This document shows positions 1-7,264 of a stretch of 28,789 nt of DNA, in pieces (position 1 is the first letter of the stretch; every line of letters begins with the position of its first letter). Source of the DNA: a virus. Made by a program: the position numbers and the translations under genes. The notes beneath the pieces are model-generated. The model had not been told where the DNA came from, ran no database searches, and worked only from the letters and a program-made list of their open reading frames with translations. The stretch spans positions 1 through 28,789 of the IMG/VR virus record IMGVR_UViG_3300031918_000116, one strand, 5' to 3'.

Positions 1-1047
1 TCAAAGTGCTGTGGACAGGAATCATTACGCGACTTGCAGATAGCATTTCAGCGATTCTTTTCAAAGAAGTCTGGTTATCCAAAGTTTAAGAAACGTGGGC
101 AGAGAGATTCATTTAGATTGACAGGTTCAGTCTACATTGCATCAGACTATGTTCAACTCCCAAATCTAGGAAAGATTAGACTAAAAGAAAAGAACTATCC
201 AATTCTTGAAGGTAAATGCTTGCTATCACAAGCTACAGTTTCAAGACAGTGCGATAGATGGTATGTTTCATTCTTGTTGCCTGAAACAGTTGAAGATCCA
301 AAGTTGGCTTCAATTGAATCCATCGAAGAATGTGATATTCTTGGTGTAGACTTAGGTATAAAAGAATTAGCGATCACCTCGGAAGGTGAGACGTTCGAGA
401 ATCCTAAAGCATACAAGAAACATTTAGTGAAACTCAAAAGGTATCAAAGAATGGTTTCTCGCAGAGCTAAAGGAAGCAAGAATAAGCAGAAAGCAATAAC
501 AAAGTTGTCAAGAGTTCACAAGAGAGTTGCGGACATTCGCAATGACGCTGTGCATAAGTTGACGGCATCTTTGGTGAGAACCAAGCCAAAGGTCATAGTT
601 ATTGAAACATTAAAACCAAAGAACATGTCCAAGAATCATAAACTAGCTAGTGCTGTTTTGGATTCTTCCTTTGGTAAGATCAAGGATACTTTGAAATACA
701 AGTGTGGTTGGAATGGAATCCATTTAATAATGGCTCCAACCTTTTATGCTTCTTCAAAGTATTGCTCAATCTGTGGACATAAGCACAATGAATTAAAACT
801 ATCAGACAGAGAGTGGACTTGTAGTTCATGTGGAACACATCTTGATCGAGATGTCAATGCCGCAAAGAATCTACAATATCTTGGACTCTGGGTGATTGAT
901 AAACACTTGAGCGAAAGCTCAACTAGGCTGAGTTCCAGCCAAAGTTACGCTTGTGGAGATGAAAGGTTACAGTTCCTAACGGAACAGTGTTCGTCTATGA
1001 AACAAGAATTCAAATCGCAAAATCATGCTTTGCATAGTTTTGCATAG
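1..1047 (+). CDS. tnpB: TnpB (IS200/IS605 OrfB) RNA-guided nuclease, 5' truncated by window
   Basis: The frame is open from base 1, so the true start lies upstream of the window. Counting from the TTG at 34, the protein shows the TnpB N-terminal pattern with GYPKFKKR near residue 14, then RuvC motif I (GVDLGIKELAI, D106), motif II (VIVIETLKPKNM, E191), a CxxC...CxxC zinc finger (C244, C247, C263, C266) and motif III (DRDVNAAKN, D271/D273). All catalytic residues are present, so the nuclease is probably active. TnpB proteins cut DNA guided by an RNA made from the element's 3' end and help the element persist. No TnpA transposase is visible. The C-terminal tail (ACGDERLQ..., SMKQEF) is the kind seen in IS605-family OrfB proteins. 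The stop codon lies directly after a right-end hairpin. Confidence 0.93.
   Translation, partial: SKCCGQESLRDLQIAFQRFFSKKSGYPKFKKRGQRDSFRLTGSVYIASDYVQLPNLGKIRLKEKNYPILEGKCLLSQATVSRQCDRWYVSFLLPETVEDPKLASIESIEECDILGVDLGIKELAITSEGETFENPKAYKKHLVKLKRYQRMVSRRAKGSKNKQKAITKLSRVHKRVADIRNDAVHKLTASLVRTKPKVIVIETLKPKNMSKNHKLASAVLDSSFGKIKDTLKYKCGWNGIHLIMAPTFYASSKYCSICGHKHNELKLSDREWTCSSCGTHLDRDVNAAKNLQYLGLWVIDKHLSESSTRLSSSQSYACGDERLQFLTEQCSSMKQEFKSQNHALHSFA
860..1047 (+). ncRNA. Candidate omega/reRNA region of the TnpB element
   Basis: In TnpB elements the guide RNA scaffold overlaps the 3' end of tnpB and runs to the right end, with the guide taken from flanking DNA. Here this stretch contains several short inverted repeats, for example TTGAGCGAAAGCTCAA near 907-922 and the terminal hairpin at 1017-1043. 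Assignment is by family architecture, and the 5' limit is a guess. The predicted guide would begin just after about 1047, in the interrupted gene. Confidence 0.35.
1017..1043 (+). mobile_element. IS605-type right-end subterminal hairpin
   Basis: GCAAAA (1017-1022) pairs with TTTTGC (1038-1043), and ATGC (1025-1028) pairs with GCAT (1032-1035) around a TTT loop, leaving one wobble and one mismatch. IS200/IS605 elements end in subterminal hairpins recognised by the Y1 transposase. This one overlaps the last codons of tnpB. The exact right boundary is probably within a few bases of 1047. The left end lies outside the window. Confidence 0.6.
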
Positions 1048-1049
1048 AT

Positions 1050-1244
1050 TTGTTAGAACGGTTAGGTTGTAAGTTCAATGAATATTCGGTCAGCTATGAT
1101 ACTGTGAAATGTATTCAAGTCCTGCAGGATTTTCATGGTATGGATTACTTGGATGCGGTAGAGTACTTCGAGTTCAACGTATCAGGTGGATATTTGGGCA
1201 CTGGCACCCCTACCTTCATGGTTGACATCGGAGAGTTCACATAG
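1050..1244 (+). pseudogene. 3' remnant of a phage gene interrupted by the TnpB element
   Basis: Sixty-four codons follow directly after the TnpB right end. The frame is open only back to 1038, inside the element hairpin, and there is no SD. The segment DAVEYFEFNVSGGYLGTGTP resembles a C-terminal block that I recall from short conserved phage proteins of unknown role, which carry an upstream part missing here. I infer that the element inserted into this gene and separated its 5' end. A short product from the TTG at 1050 remains possible. Confidence 0.5.
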
Positions 1245-1276
1245 TATCTTGTGCATGAACGAACAGAAAGGTTCAT

Positions 1277-1996
1277 GTGCGACATACTAATCGAGTCGAT
1301 TCTCTACTGACTAGAACCCCATACAACGCGCAAATCCAAAAGGAATTAGTCAGGCTTGCGAAGTTAGGGTCCAAAGAGGCTCAGGATGAGCTTGTAGTCT
1401 CTAACATGAGATTCGTTAGATTGGTAGCTAATAGGTATTACTCTGACGAATCTTTCACCATGGAAGAGATGATCGCTGAAGGAGTGTCAGGGCTAATTGA
1501 GGCAATCGACAGGTTCGACCCTCTTAGCCCTAATACTTTCATGTCATATGCGGTATTTTGGATCAGGCAGGCAATCTCAAAGTACCATCGAGACAATCGT
1601 CGATTTATTCGTCAACCTGCAAATAAGCAACAAGATCTAGGGATTAGGGTTTGCAATATCGACGCCCCATTGAACGAAGATGGTGACTATACTATCGCAG
1701 ACACCATCGAACAGAGTACTTTCGAGTCTCCTGAAGATGTGTTGTATCGTGAACGGGTCAAAGTTCAGATCGACGAGATGCTTTCGTGTATTCCACATGA
1801 CGAATCTCAAGTAATCAGGTATAGGTACGGCCTTACTGGTGAAATTCTCTCATATGATGAAATTTCAAGTAAGATGAACATGAAAACTGCAAGACTCAAA
1901 GCACTAAGCGAACGTGCAGTTCGTAGACTTAGAAAGAATATTCAAGAATCCCCTAACAGAAATGATTTGCTACAATATCTACAGATGACAACATAG
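1277..1996 (+). CDS. Phage sigma-70-type RNA polymerase sigma factor (late sigma candidate)
   Basis: The 239-residue protein has sigma region 2 at about 34-110 (SNMRFVRLVANRY, EEMIAEGVSGLIEAIDRFD, FMSYAVFWIRQAI) and region 4 at about 165-222 with a helix-turn-helix (SYDEISSKMNM...ALSERAVRRLRK). Region 1 is absent and region 3 is short: the RQPANK end of region 2.4/3.0 runs almost directly into IDAPLNEDG of 3.2. The start is a GTG with AGAAAGG upstream. A 7-bp inverted repeat, CATGAAC (1254-1260) and GTTCATG (1271-1277), brackets the SD and touches the start codon. In T4-like phages gp55 is the late sigma and reads TATAAATA boxes, which abound in this window, so I infer a gp55-like role. The C-terminal LLQYL could be a clamp-binding tail; this is speculative. 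Confidence 0.88.
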   Translation: MRHTNRVDSLLTRTPYNAQIQKELVRLAKLGSKEAQDELVVSNMRFVRLVANRYYSDESFTMEEMIAEGVSGLIEAIDRFDPLSPNTFMSYAVFWIRQAISKYHRDNRRFIRQPANKQQDLGIRVCNIDAPLNEDGDYTIADTIEQSTFESPEDVLYRERVKVQIDEMLSCIPHDESQVIRYRYGLTGEILSYDEISSKMNMKTARLKALSERAVRRLRKNIQESPNRNDLLQYLQMTT

Positions 1997-2009
1997 ATAA
2001 GGAGATGTC

Positions 2010-2378
2010 ATGAGTAGTATTGGAGTTAGACCCTTTGGAAGTAAGGTAATCGTCGAGAGAATCTCGCATGAAAAAAAGGGAAACCTTATTCTTGCAGGTA
2101 CTAATAGTGAAGATGGCCGATTCGTAAAGGGTATTATCCTTGCGGTTGGCGATCCTATCCCGAACATTGCAGGAGTGATGATCGAACCTAAGTTGGCTGT
2201 GGGTGACGTAGTATTGTACAACTACTATAACGCAACTCCAATTAAGGTACCCGATGTCGCTAAGAGGTTGGAGTCAGTGCCATATCATGAGATTCTCGCG
2301 ATCTTTGAAGGTCCGATTGAAATTGTCGAAGACAAGGATCTCATACCTGATCGAGAGAATATCAAGTCAGTCTTCTAA
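2010..2378 (+). CDS. GroES-like co-chaperonin (T4 gp31 analogue)
   Basis: The protein has 122 residues and the GroES pattern: VRPFGSKVIVERI near the N-terminus, then a segment in the mobile-loop position (GNLILAGTNSED), GIILAVGDP, LAVGDVVLYN, and YHEILAIFE near the C-terminus, followed by an extra tail of about 20 charged residues. GroES proteins cap host GroEL. T4 gp31 is the phage version needed to fold the capsid protein, and no GroEL is visible here. It follows the sigma gene by 13 nt with a clear AAGGAG SD, so the two are probably co-transcribed, and it ends in an intrinsic terminator. Confidence 0.82.
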   Translation: MSSIGVRPFGSKVIVERISHEKKGNLILAGTNSEDGRFVKGIILAVGDPIPNIAGVMIEPKLAVGDVVLYNYYNATPIKVPDVAKRLESVPYHEILAIFEGPIEIVEDKDLIPDRENIKSVF

Positions 2379-2385
2379 GGAGATG

Positions 2386-2408
2386 GCCCTCTACCCGAGG
2401 GCTTTTTT
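2386..2408 (+). terminator. Intrinsic terminator after groES-like gene
   Basis: GCCCTC (2386-2391) pairs with GAGGGC (2397-2402), followed by six T. It begins 7 nt after the stop codon. Confidence 0.88.
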
Positions 2409-2409
2409 C

Positions 2410-2418
2410 TGTTAAAAT
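2410..2418 (+). promoter_or_regulatory. Extended -10 promoter TGTTAAAAT
   Basis: A TGn element abuts TAAAAT just downstream of the terminator. Predicted start is near 2425, giving a leader of about 11 nt with GAGAGG before the ATG at 2436. No -35 match is seen. Confidence 0.45.
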
Positions 2419-2435
2419 ATCACGAGAGGTTTACA

Positions 2436-3005
2436 ATGGCATACGCACTGAATCCGCAAGAAATTAGATTCCTACAGCAAATAGCTGAGCATGAGACAGT
2501 GGGTTCGATCTCACATCTTATCCGAGCAATCGTCACAGGGGTTGAACTAACCAAGGACGATCTTCTTTCTATTGAAGATCATTTAATGGATCAAGCAGGG
2601 GAAATTGAAAATGAGGGTCTAGAAGTGCCGCCTTTTTTTGACGCAATTAGAAATATTGTAGCTAGGCTCGTGAACACTGGCGCTGGCAGTCAGGCGGCAC
2701 CTCAGAACGCCCAGAACAACCCGCTCAATTACCCCGGAGCAGGCCCTCAAGCCTATCAGGAACCTAAGAAGGCACGGAAGCCCAGAGAGCCGAAGGTCGA
2801 CTCTGACGAGCCTCGCACGCCAAAGGTGAGTCGCAAGGAAAAGTACAAGGAAGACCTCACTCCTGACAATATTCCAGTGTATCTTCTTGACATATACGAA
2901 ATCATCAATCAGGTAGTAGAAGCTAAATGTGCTGACGAGATTGCTCGTAGGATTGCGGCTGAAGATAAACTAGCTCAACTACAAAACATATTGAAGGGGA
3001 TGTAA
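2436..3005 (+). CDS. Unknown protein with basic, proline-rich linker
   Basis: I do not recognise this 189-residue protein. An N-terminal, probably helical, part (about 1-90) is followed by a low-complexity segment rich in Ala, Pro, Gln and Asn (about 92-120), then a strongly charged Lys/Arg/Pro/Glu linker (about 121-150) and a C-terminal helix (NQVVEAKCADEIARRIAAED). The layout suggests two small domains joined by a disordered tether. Start has GAGAGG 7 nt upstream. Its stop overlaps the next start (TAATG), so translation is likely coupled. Confidence 0.8.
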   Translation: MAYALNPQEIRFLQQIAEHETVGSISHLIRAIVTGVELTKDDLLSIEDHLMDQAGEIENEGLEVPPFFDAIRNIVARLVNTGAGSQAAPQNAQNNPLNYPGAGPQAYQEPKKARKPREPKVDSDEPRTPKVSRKEKYKEDLTPDNIPVYLLDIYEIINQVVEAKCADEIARRIAAEDKLAQLQNILKGM

Positions 3006-3301
3006 TGACAACCCCTAAGGTTAAAGTAAAGAAAACTAGTGGCCGCTGGTCAAAAGTAACTCATGAAATCGCAACTTACAAATACGTCATGGACAATAAG
3101 GACGTTGCGGCTATATTCCCGAAGGAAACTAGGGATGGCAAAATTGCATGGGGCTATTTCGTCAAGCGGATCGGAACTTCAAAAGAGATAAACCTGAATA
3201 ACTACGAAACTGCTCCAGTTGAAATGGCACCTCACTACATGAAGAAGAGAGATGCTAAGAAAGCTGTAGAGTCAGTAGTTGGAGTACTTGCATGTCCGTA
3301 G
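3005..3301 (+). CDS. Unknown small basic protein
   Basis: A 98-residue lysine-rich protein with no recognised family. It starts within the stop of the preceding gene (ATGTAATGAC) behind GAAGGGG, and its last codons overlap the start of the gp62-like gene by 10 nt. This tight coupling to the clamp-loader candidate suggests shared regulation in a replication or transcription operon. Confidence 0.75.
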   Translation: MTTPKVKVKKTSGRWSKVTHEIATYKYVMDNKDVAAIFPKETRDGKIAWGYFVKRIGTSKEINLNNYETAPVEMAPHYMKKRDAKKAVESVVGVLACP

Positions 3302-3684
3302 CCCCTTGGGAGTTCATCAATAACATACAGGCAGGCGGAACTAGCACTGAAGGATATAATACCTTCTTGACTAACCGCACATTGTCGAGCAATCTGAAGA
3401 TGTATAGTCTCAGGGCGTTTGACTTTATCAATTCATATGAATGGTCTTCTGTGCCGGAAGAAGTCCGAGCACAGATTACTGCCAATTTGATCAGAAAACT
3501 CCCTAGGTTTAACTACAAGTATGTCAAGAATGGTAAGGTAGTCAAGGCTTGGCAGGACGAAGATGTTCAAACTGTCATGCAACGCATGGAATGTACTGAA
3601 AAAGACGCGCAAGTATATATTGAAGAGGGATTTGTCAGTCAAGACGTAATTGATAGATGGAAAGACGAAGGATTCTACAAATGA
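3292..3684 (+). CDS. Probable clamp-loader small subunit, T4 gp62-like
   Basis: The 130-residue protein has the pattern I know from short gp62 proteins of T4-like cyanophages: an N-terminal WEFINNIQ, then YNTFLTNRTLSSN (compare YNxFIVNRSLS), a middle helix ending in ANLIRKLPRFNYKYVK (compare LLNSIxKxKRFSKWxK), and a C-terminal EDVQTVMQRMECTEKDAQVYI, where the relatives have an IKEYYGYSxxKA block. In T4, gp62 bridges the gp44 ATPases that load the gp45 clamp, which is also needed for late transcription. It is shorter than T4 gp62 (187 residues). No gp44 or gp45 gene is in the window. The assignment rests on motif memory, not a search. Confidence 0.6.
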   Translation: MSVAPWEFINNIQAGGTSTEGYNTFLTNRTLSSNLKMYSLRAFDFINSYEWSSVPEEVRAQITANLIRKLPRFNYKYVKNGKVVKAWQDEDVQTVMQRMECTEKDAQVYIEEGFVSQDVIDRWKDEGFYK

Positions 3685-3977
3685 TACTCAACGGTATGCG
3701 AAAAGCGGCATCATATTTGGAAGCTAAGTTCGGCGGAGAGGCAATACCCGAAGTTCAGATGCAACGACTGGCAACTTGCTTCTCCTGCGACTGGATGCTT
3801 GTCGAAAAGCGAAACGAAAACAATCTACTAGACGTAAATGGAGTCCCGGTAGATAATCCATATTACTACTGTAAGAAGTGCGGATGTCCTAAGACTAAGT
3901 ATTGGGCTGATTCAGAACTACGAAAGAAAGTCACATACGATAAAGCAACTTGTCCTTTGAGTAAGTGGACTCATTAA
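3681..3977 (+). CDS. Small zinc-ribbon-like protein
   Basis: The start is taken as the ATG at 3681 in the ATGA overlap with the preceding gene. The 98-residue product has CFSC near residue 34, CKKCGC near residue 65 and a late Cys in ATCPLSKW, a pattern of paired cysteines fitting one zinc site. Short phage proteins ending in CPxxKW are common but their role is unknown to me. It may bind nucleic acid or a protein partner. Confidence 0.75.
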   Translation: MILNGMRKAASYLEAKFGGEAIPEVQMQRLATCFSCDWMLVEKRNENNLLDVNGVPVDNPYYYCKKCGCPKTKYWADSELRKKVTYDKATCPLSKWTH

Positions 3978-3978
3978 T

Positions 3979-4233
3979 GTGAATTTCCCGGTACTTGTAG
4001 CAAGTGCAACCCCTTTACTCTGCATAAGGGCGTACTGCGGACCTAATGGCCTAAAAGACCCTAGGATCATCAACAAATTACTGATTACACTAGAAACTTC
4101 ACACATGGCAGACCATGCTGTGAAGTTTTCTGCTATGGATAAAGAAACGAAATCAGAAAGAGTATTCATTGCATGTTTCAAGAATGCAGTTATTTCGGGG
4201 ATATACCTGACATCGGTAAGAGAAATCAATTAA
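3979..4233 (+). CDS. Unknown protein
   Basis: An 84-residue frame starting at a GTG directly after the previous stop (TAATGTG), so probably translated by re-initiation. No family is recognised. The middle part (LLITLETSHMADHAV...) is mixed hydrophobic and polar, with no signal peptide or clear membrane segment. A late-type promoter box follows its stop. Confidence 0.6.
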   Translation: MNFPVLVASATPLLCIRAYCGPNGLKDPRIINKLLITLETSHMADHAVKFSAMDKETKSERVFIACFKNAVISGIYLTSVREIN

Positions 4234-4238
4234 CAGGA

Positions 4239-4246
4239 GATAAATA
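4239..4246 (+). promoter_or_regulatory. T4-late-type box GATAAATA, 6 nt before ATG
   Basis: It matches the T4 late consensus TATAAATA at 7 of 8 positions. By T4 late geometry, transcription would start at about 4252, one base before the ATG at 4253. An AGGAG lies at 4235-4239 but is 13 nt from the start codon and would not be in this transcript. Confidence 0.6.
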
Positions 4247-4252
4247 AAGTCT

Positions 4253-4690
4253 ATGGGAAGTAGCGCATTAAATCTAGTGGCAATGGCCGAATCTATCGGA
4301 GCTAATGCCCCGATGGCTGACGACGATGGAGTCCTAAGGCATTCGCCTGAGACTGCACCTTCATATAATCAAAGTCTCCGTAATAGGAAAGCACCTCTTG
4401 AGATTAACGACGAGTTCATCAACAAGTACAAAGATAAGGCCCTTGCAGGCAAATCTATTGTAGAGCTTGCTGAAAAGATCGGAGGCGAAGGTCTTCAGGG
4501 TGCCGACGTATACAATCAGGACTTGGATTCTGTATCTGCCGCTAGGAATAAGGCTTACAAGGCTCTCAACGAGGCAATTCAGGTACTTTCCGATAATGAC
4601 ATCGACTATTGGTGTCCAGATGATGCAACTAAGCAATCGGCACCGAAGATCAGAGCTATTCTTGAGAAGTTCACTTCGAGGCTCCAGTGA
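4253..4690 (+). CDS. Unknown late protein
   Basis: A 145-residue protein not recognised. The N-terminal 50 residues are small and polar (MADDDG, HSPETAPSYNQ), and the rest is predicted helical and charged. The TAAATA box 6 nt upstream predicts late, near-leaderless expression, which points to a virion or assembly role, but this is inference. Its stop TGA overlaps the GTG start of the phosphatase gene, so the two form a unit. Confidence 0.75.
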   Translation: MGSSALNLVAMAESIGANAPMADDDGVLRHSPETAPSYNQSLRNRKAPLEINDEFINKYKDKALAGKSIVELAEKIGGEGLQGADVYNQDLDSVSAARNKAYKALNEAIQVLSDNDIDYWCPDDATKQSAPKIRAILEKFTSRLQ

Positions 4691-5298
4691 GTGAAGTAAG
4701 AATCTGCGGAGTACACGAAGTCCCACCATTCATCGAGCAGTTCGACATTAAGAAATTGATGTCCTGCCTATCCAATTACAAGGTTGTAGATTCAGCATAT
4801 GGATTTACTCCTTCTGTAATGAGTCTGAACCCTACTTACTGGGGAAATCAAGCTAATTGGCTGAAGCTCAACATGGAAGACACCACCAATACCTCAGAAG
4901 CAGATGCACCTACTACCGAAGAAGTGGTTAAGGGTATCAATTTCGGAGCCAGTGCAATCAAGTCAGGGAACAATCTACTAGTTCATTGCCAGCTAGGAGT
5001 ATCTAGATCCCCTGCAATGGCGATTGGAAGCATGATAGCGGCTGGAGACACCATCGAAGAGGCGTTCACTAAGGCAAAGCAAGTTCGCCCTAGGATCGAC
5101 CCTAATCCCCTGATAATCCAGATCATTGACGATCACCTGAAGTTGAATGGGCAGTTGACTGAGTACAATAATAACTTCAGAGCAAATACAAGAAGCGCAC
5201 TGAAGACAGAGTACAAGAAGTTAACTGAAGCATACATGACGGATACTAAGGTTCTCGGAATTATCTTCGAGAATGTATCAGCCCTCGACCGACTCTGA
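4687..5298 (+). CDS. Dual-specificity/tyrosine-type protein phosphatase
   Basis: The 203-residue protein carries the Cys-based phosphatase loop HCQLGVSRSP (H100, C101, R107), matching HCxxGxxRS, preceded by LLV as in DSP enzymes. A possible general acid is D65 in LNMEDTTN. The loop is followed by a helical segment ending near residue 155. Such enzymes hydrolyse phosphoesters on Tyr/Ser/Thr or on RNA 5' ends through a cysteinyl phosphate. Start is a GTG in the GTGA overlap with the preceding gene. Phage phosphatases of this fold are uncommon; the target could be host phosphoproteins or RNA triphosphate ends. The substrate cannot be told from sequence. Confidence 0.82.
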   Translation: MSEVRICGVHEVPPFIEQFDIKKLMSCLSNYKVVDSAYGFTPSVMSLNPTYWGNQANWLKLNMEDTTNTSEADAPTTEEVVKGINFGASAIKSGNNLLVHCQLGVSRSPAMAIGSMIAAGDTIEEAFTKAKQVRPRIDPNPLIIQIIDDHLKLNGQLTEYNNNFRANTRSALKTEYKKLTEAYMTDTKVLGIIFENVSALDRL

Positions 5299-6057
5299 GA
5301 TATAGATAGAAGTTAAATCATCAATGCGAACCCTAGCGGTTCGCTTTTTTAATTTATAGCCGAATACTTTTGGGATCATATTCTCAGGGATGTGAAGGCA
5401 GACGGTCAAACTATCGTGACTGTCAATCACATGGATAATGTCAATCTGCTTACTAGACTCTAATTGAGGTAGTAGATTCATTATACCTCTAAGATCAAGA
5501 TCCCTACGATGTGACATCTTAACTAGATACAACGAATTGAGATATTCCATCTTGAATAGCTTCTTTAAGTCAAAATGTCCGACCTTCTCAACTCGAAGTT
5601 CATCTTTTGTAGTAATAGTTGAGTGGTCGTCGTCTATCTCAATATCCAAGTACTCACTGTCAACCAACTCAACAGTATAATCAGGATACACCACGTCATT
5701 TGAAGTAAGTAGTTTCTCTGCAGTAGGGGCATCGTGCATTAATTTGCTGAGATTCAATACAGTGATGTCAGTGACGTGTTGTTTTACTAGCTTACTCATA
5801 GTTTCGTCAATCTTGACTACGAACTTAACCAAGTCGGCCATATTCTTCACATCCTTGTACGGATTGATATTTCCGTATGTGTTTCCGAAGTAATATAGAT
5901 CTCCGCCAATGTCGGCCACATTAGATTTCACTCTCATGTTTCTAATAGGAATCTCAAACTTTGGACTAACTAGTAGAACTTCGTGATATTTCGAATATAG
6001 TGAAAACAACTCCGAAGGGAGTTGTTTCAGTGTCACTTTCTTCTTCACATCAGACAT
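5278..6057 (-). CDS. Unknown protein, end of the structural operon
   Basis: A 259-residue protein that I do not recognise. It is rich in beta-forming and charged segments, with an acidic middle (about 130-150) and Lys/Arg-rich stretches. Its start overlaps the stop of the preceding leftward gene (TAATG). Its 3' end overlaps the convergent phosphatase gene by 21 nt and contains that operon's terminator hairpin. Position at the end of the fibre cluster suggests a virion or fibre-assembly role. Confidence 0.75.
   Translation of the reverse strand: MSDVKKKVTLKQLPSELFSLYSKYHEVLLVSPKFEIPIRNMRVKSNVADIGGDLYYFGNTYGNINPYKDVKNMADLVKFVVKIDETMSKLVKQHVTDITVLNLSKLMHDAPTAEKLLTSNDVVYPDYTVELVDSEYLDIEIDDDHSTITTKDELRVEKVGHFDLKKLFKMEYLNSLYLVKMSHRRDLDLRGIMNLLPQLESSKQIDIIHVIDSHDSLTVCLHIPENMIPKVFGYKLKKRTARVRIDDLTSIYISESVEG
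5326..5350 (+). terminator. Intrinsic terminator for the rightward operon
   Basis: GCGAACC (5326-5332) pairs with GGTTCGC (5338-5344), followed by six T. It lies 28 nt past the phosphatase stop and inside the coding region of the convergent leftward gene. Confidence 0.85.
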
Positions 6058-6632
6058 TATGCGGTGAAGTTGAATGAATCTATGCCAGCTATCATTGTCT
6101 TGTACATGTCAATCCTACCTACAGTGTAGAATGCGTCTGTTGCAAGGTTACTCAATGACAAAACAGCCTCAGTGAACTGCCCTATTGATAATTGTTGGAA
6201 TATTGGGGTTATTTTTGAAATTGTTGCACTTCTAGTAACACCCGATGAACTAAAGTCAGTACTGAGTATATCCTCTCCAACTAGAGATACTATTGCAGAT
6301 ACGTTTTCTAGATTCCACAGTAGTCTAATTGCTAGGTTGCGGGTGGGACTGATTGCGGTTGAAGATTCTAAGTTCTGTATGAACTTGATAATCTCCCCGT
6401 AGGTGGACTGTATGAACGTATATGCGTCGTAGAACTTTAGTTCAGCACCACTAATATCAGACGCTACTAAAGTGCCGTCATTGATGGCTGATAATATATT
6501 CTCAACCCCTACAGTATGATAGAACTGTGGGTTCAGTAGGACGATTTTATTACCTGCCACTGGAATACCACATATTGTTTTGGTTGAAGTGTTTTTTATG
6601 CGGAATACCGCGAGGTTATTAGAATTCATCAT
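6057..6632 (-). CDS. Unknown structural-cluster protein
   Basis: A 191-residue protein without recognised motifs. The N-terminal half has short hydrophobic and polar beta-like segments (LAVFRIKNTSTKTICGIPV), the C-terminal half looks helical. AAGGA precedes tandem ATGs at 6632 and 6629. It sits between a fibre-like gene and another unknown gene in the same strand, so a role in the tail or fibre is likely by context only. Confidence 0.75.
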   Translation of the reverse strand: MMNSNNLAVFRIKNTSTKTICGIPVAGNKIVLLNPQFYHTVGVENILSAINDGTLVASDISGAELKFYDAYTFIQSTYGEIIKFIQNLESSTAISPTRNLAIRLLWNLENVSAIVSLVGEDILSTDFSSSGVTRSATISKITPIFQQLSIGQFTEAVLSLSNLATDAFYTVGRIDMYKTMIAGIDSFNFTA

Positions 6633-6640
6633 GTTCCTTT

Positions 6641-7264
6641 TTATTGGCTGATTTCCATCCAGATTCTAGATCCGGTTGTATTGTTCACCTGTAGAGTATC
6701 TCCTACATTTATTTTATCGTTAGGGTCAGAAAGTATGATCATTGGGGTTAGTGTTGCTGATATTCTATTGGTGATTAGCATGAAAGTATTTACACCCGGA
6801 TTGTATACAGCCATGTAATACATATTACCTCCTTCAACCGAGACAGGTGCGTCTAGGTTGACAGTATTCAGCCCCTGCACTGGATTTGCTAAGTGAGCAA
6901 CCCCAACACAAGTATAAACATAAGTCCCGTTTACCCGTTCAGCCGTAACAATACCCAATTTCAAAGGCCAAGAAGTACCACCTGCAGTGATACACATTAT
7001 TCTCATCTTAGTGACAGTGAACGACCCTTTAGGTGCAAATGCAAAAGCATATGTATATGGTGCCTGTATGTTCCCGGTATTATCGCCTGCAGAAATAGGA
7101 TACAATTCTTGTGCAATAGGATAGGTTGCAATCATTCCAGTTGCGTCATGTGGATTACCGTCAACGTCAGTACCGATTGCAACGGCACTCGGGGGGAATT
7201 CAGTCAACTTAAGAGTGAGATCATCACCCTCGGTCATCTTATAGTATTTTGATTTAGCTGTCAT
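6641..7264 (-). CDS. Fibre-like protein with shared N-terminal adaptor
   Basis: The first ~40 residues closely resemble those of the neighbouring 697-residue fibre: both have SKYYKM, a GD turn, an EFP, and GTDV(D/N)GN spaced alike. I infer a common attachment domain. The rest (about 45-207) is beta-rich with Gly, Thr and Asn, typical of a tip or lectin-like domain. Start overlaps the stop of the upstream fibre gene (TAATG), with AAGAAGGG nearby. A TAAATA box at 7284-7289 could give it its own late transcript. Confidence 0.78.
   Translation of the reverse strand: MTAKSKYYKMTEGDDLTLKLTEFPPSAVAIGTDVDGNPHDATGMIATYPIAQELYPISAGDNTGNIQAPYTYAFAFAPKGSFTVTKMRIMCITAGGTSWPLKLGIVTAERVNGTYVYTCVGVAHLANPVQGLNTVNLDAPVSVEGGNMYYMAVYNPGVNTFMLITNRISATLTPMIILSDPNDKINVGDTLQVNNTTGSRIWMEISQ

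Noticed and set aside
5341-5349. TATAAATT on the minus strand inside a leftward gene
   Set aside because: It differs from the late box in the last base and has no following start codon.
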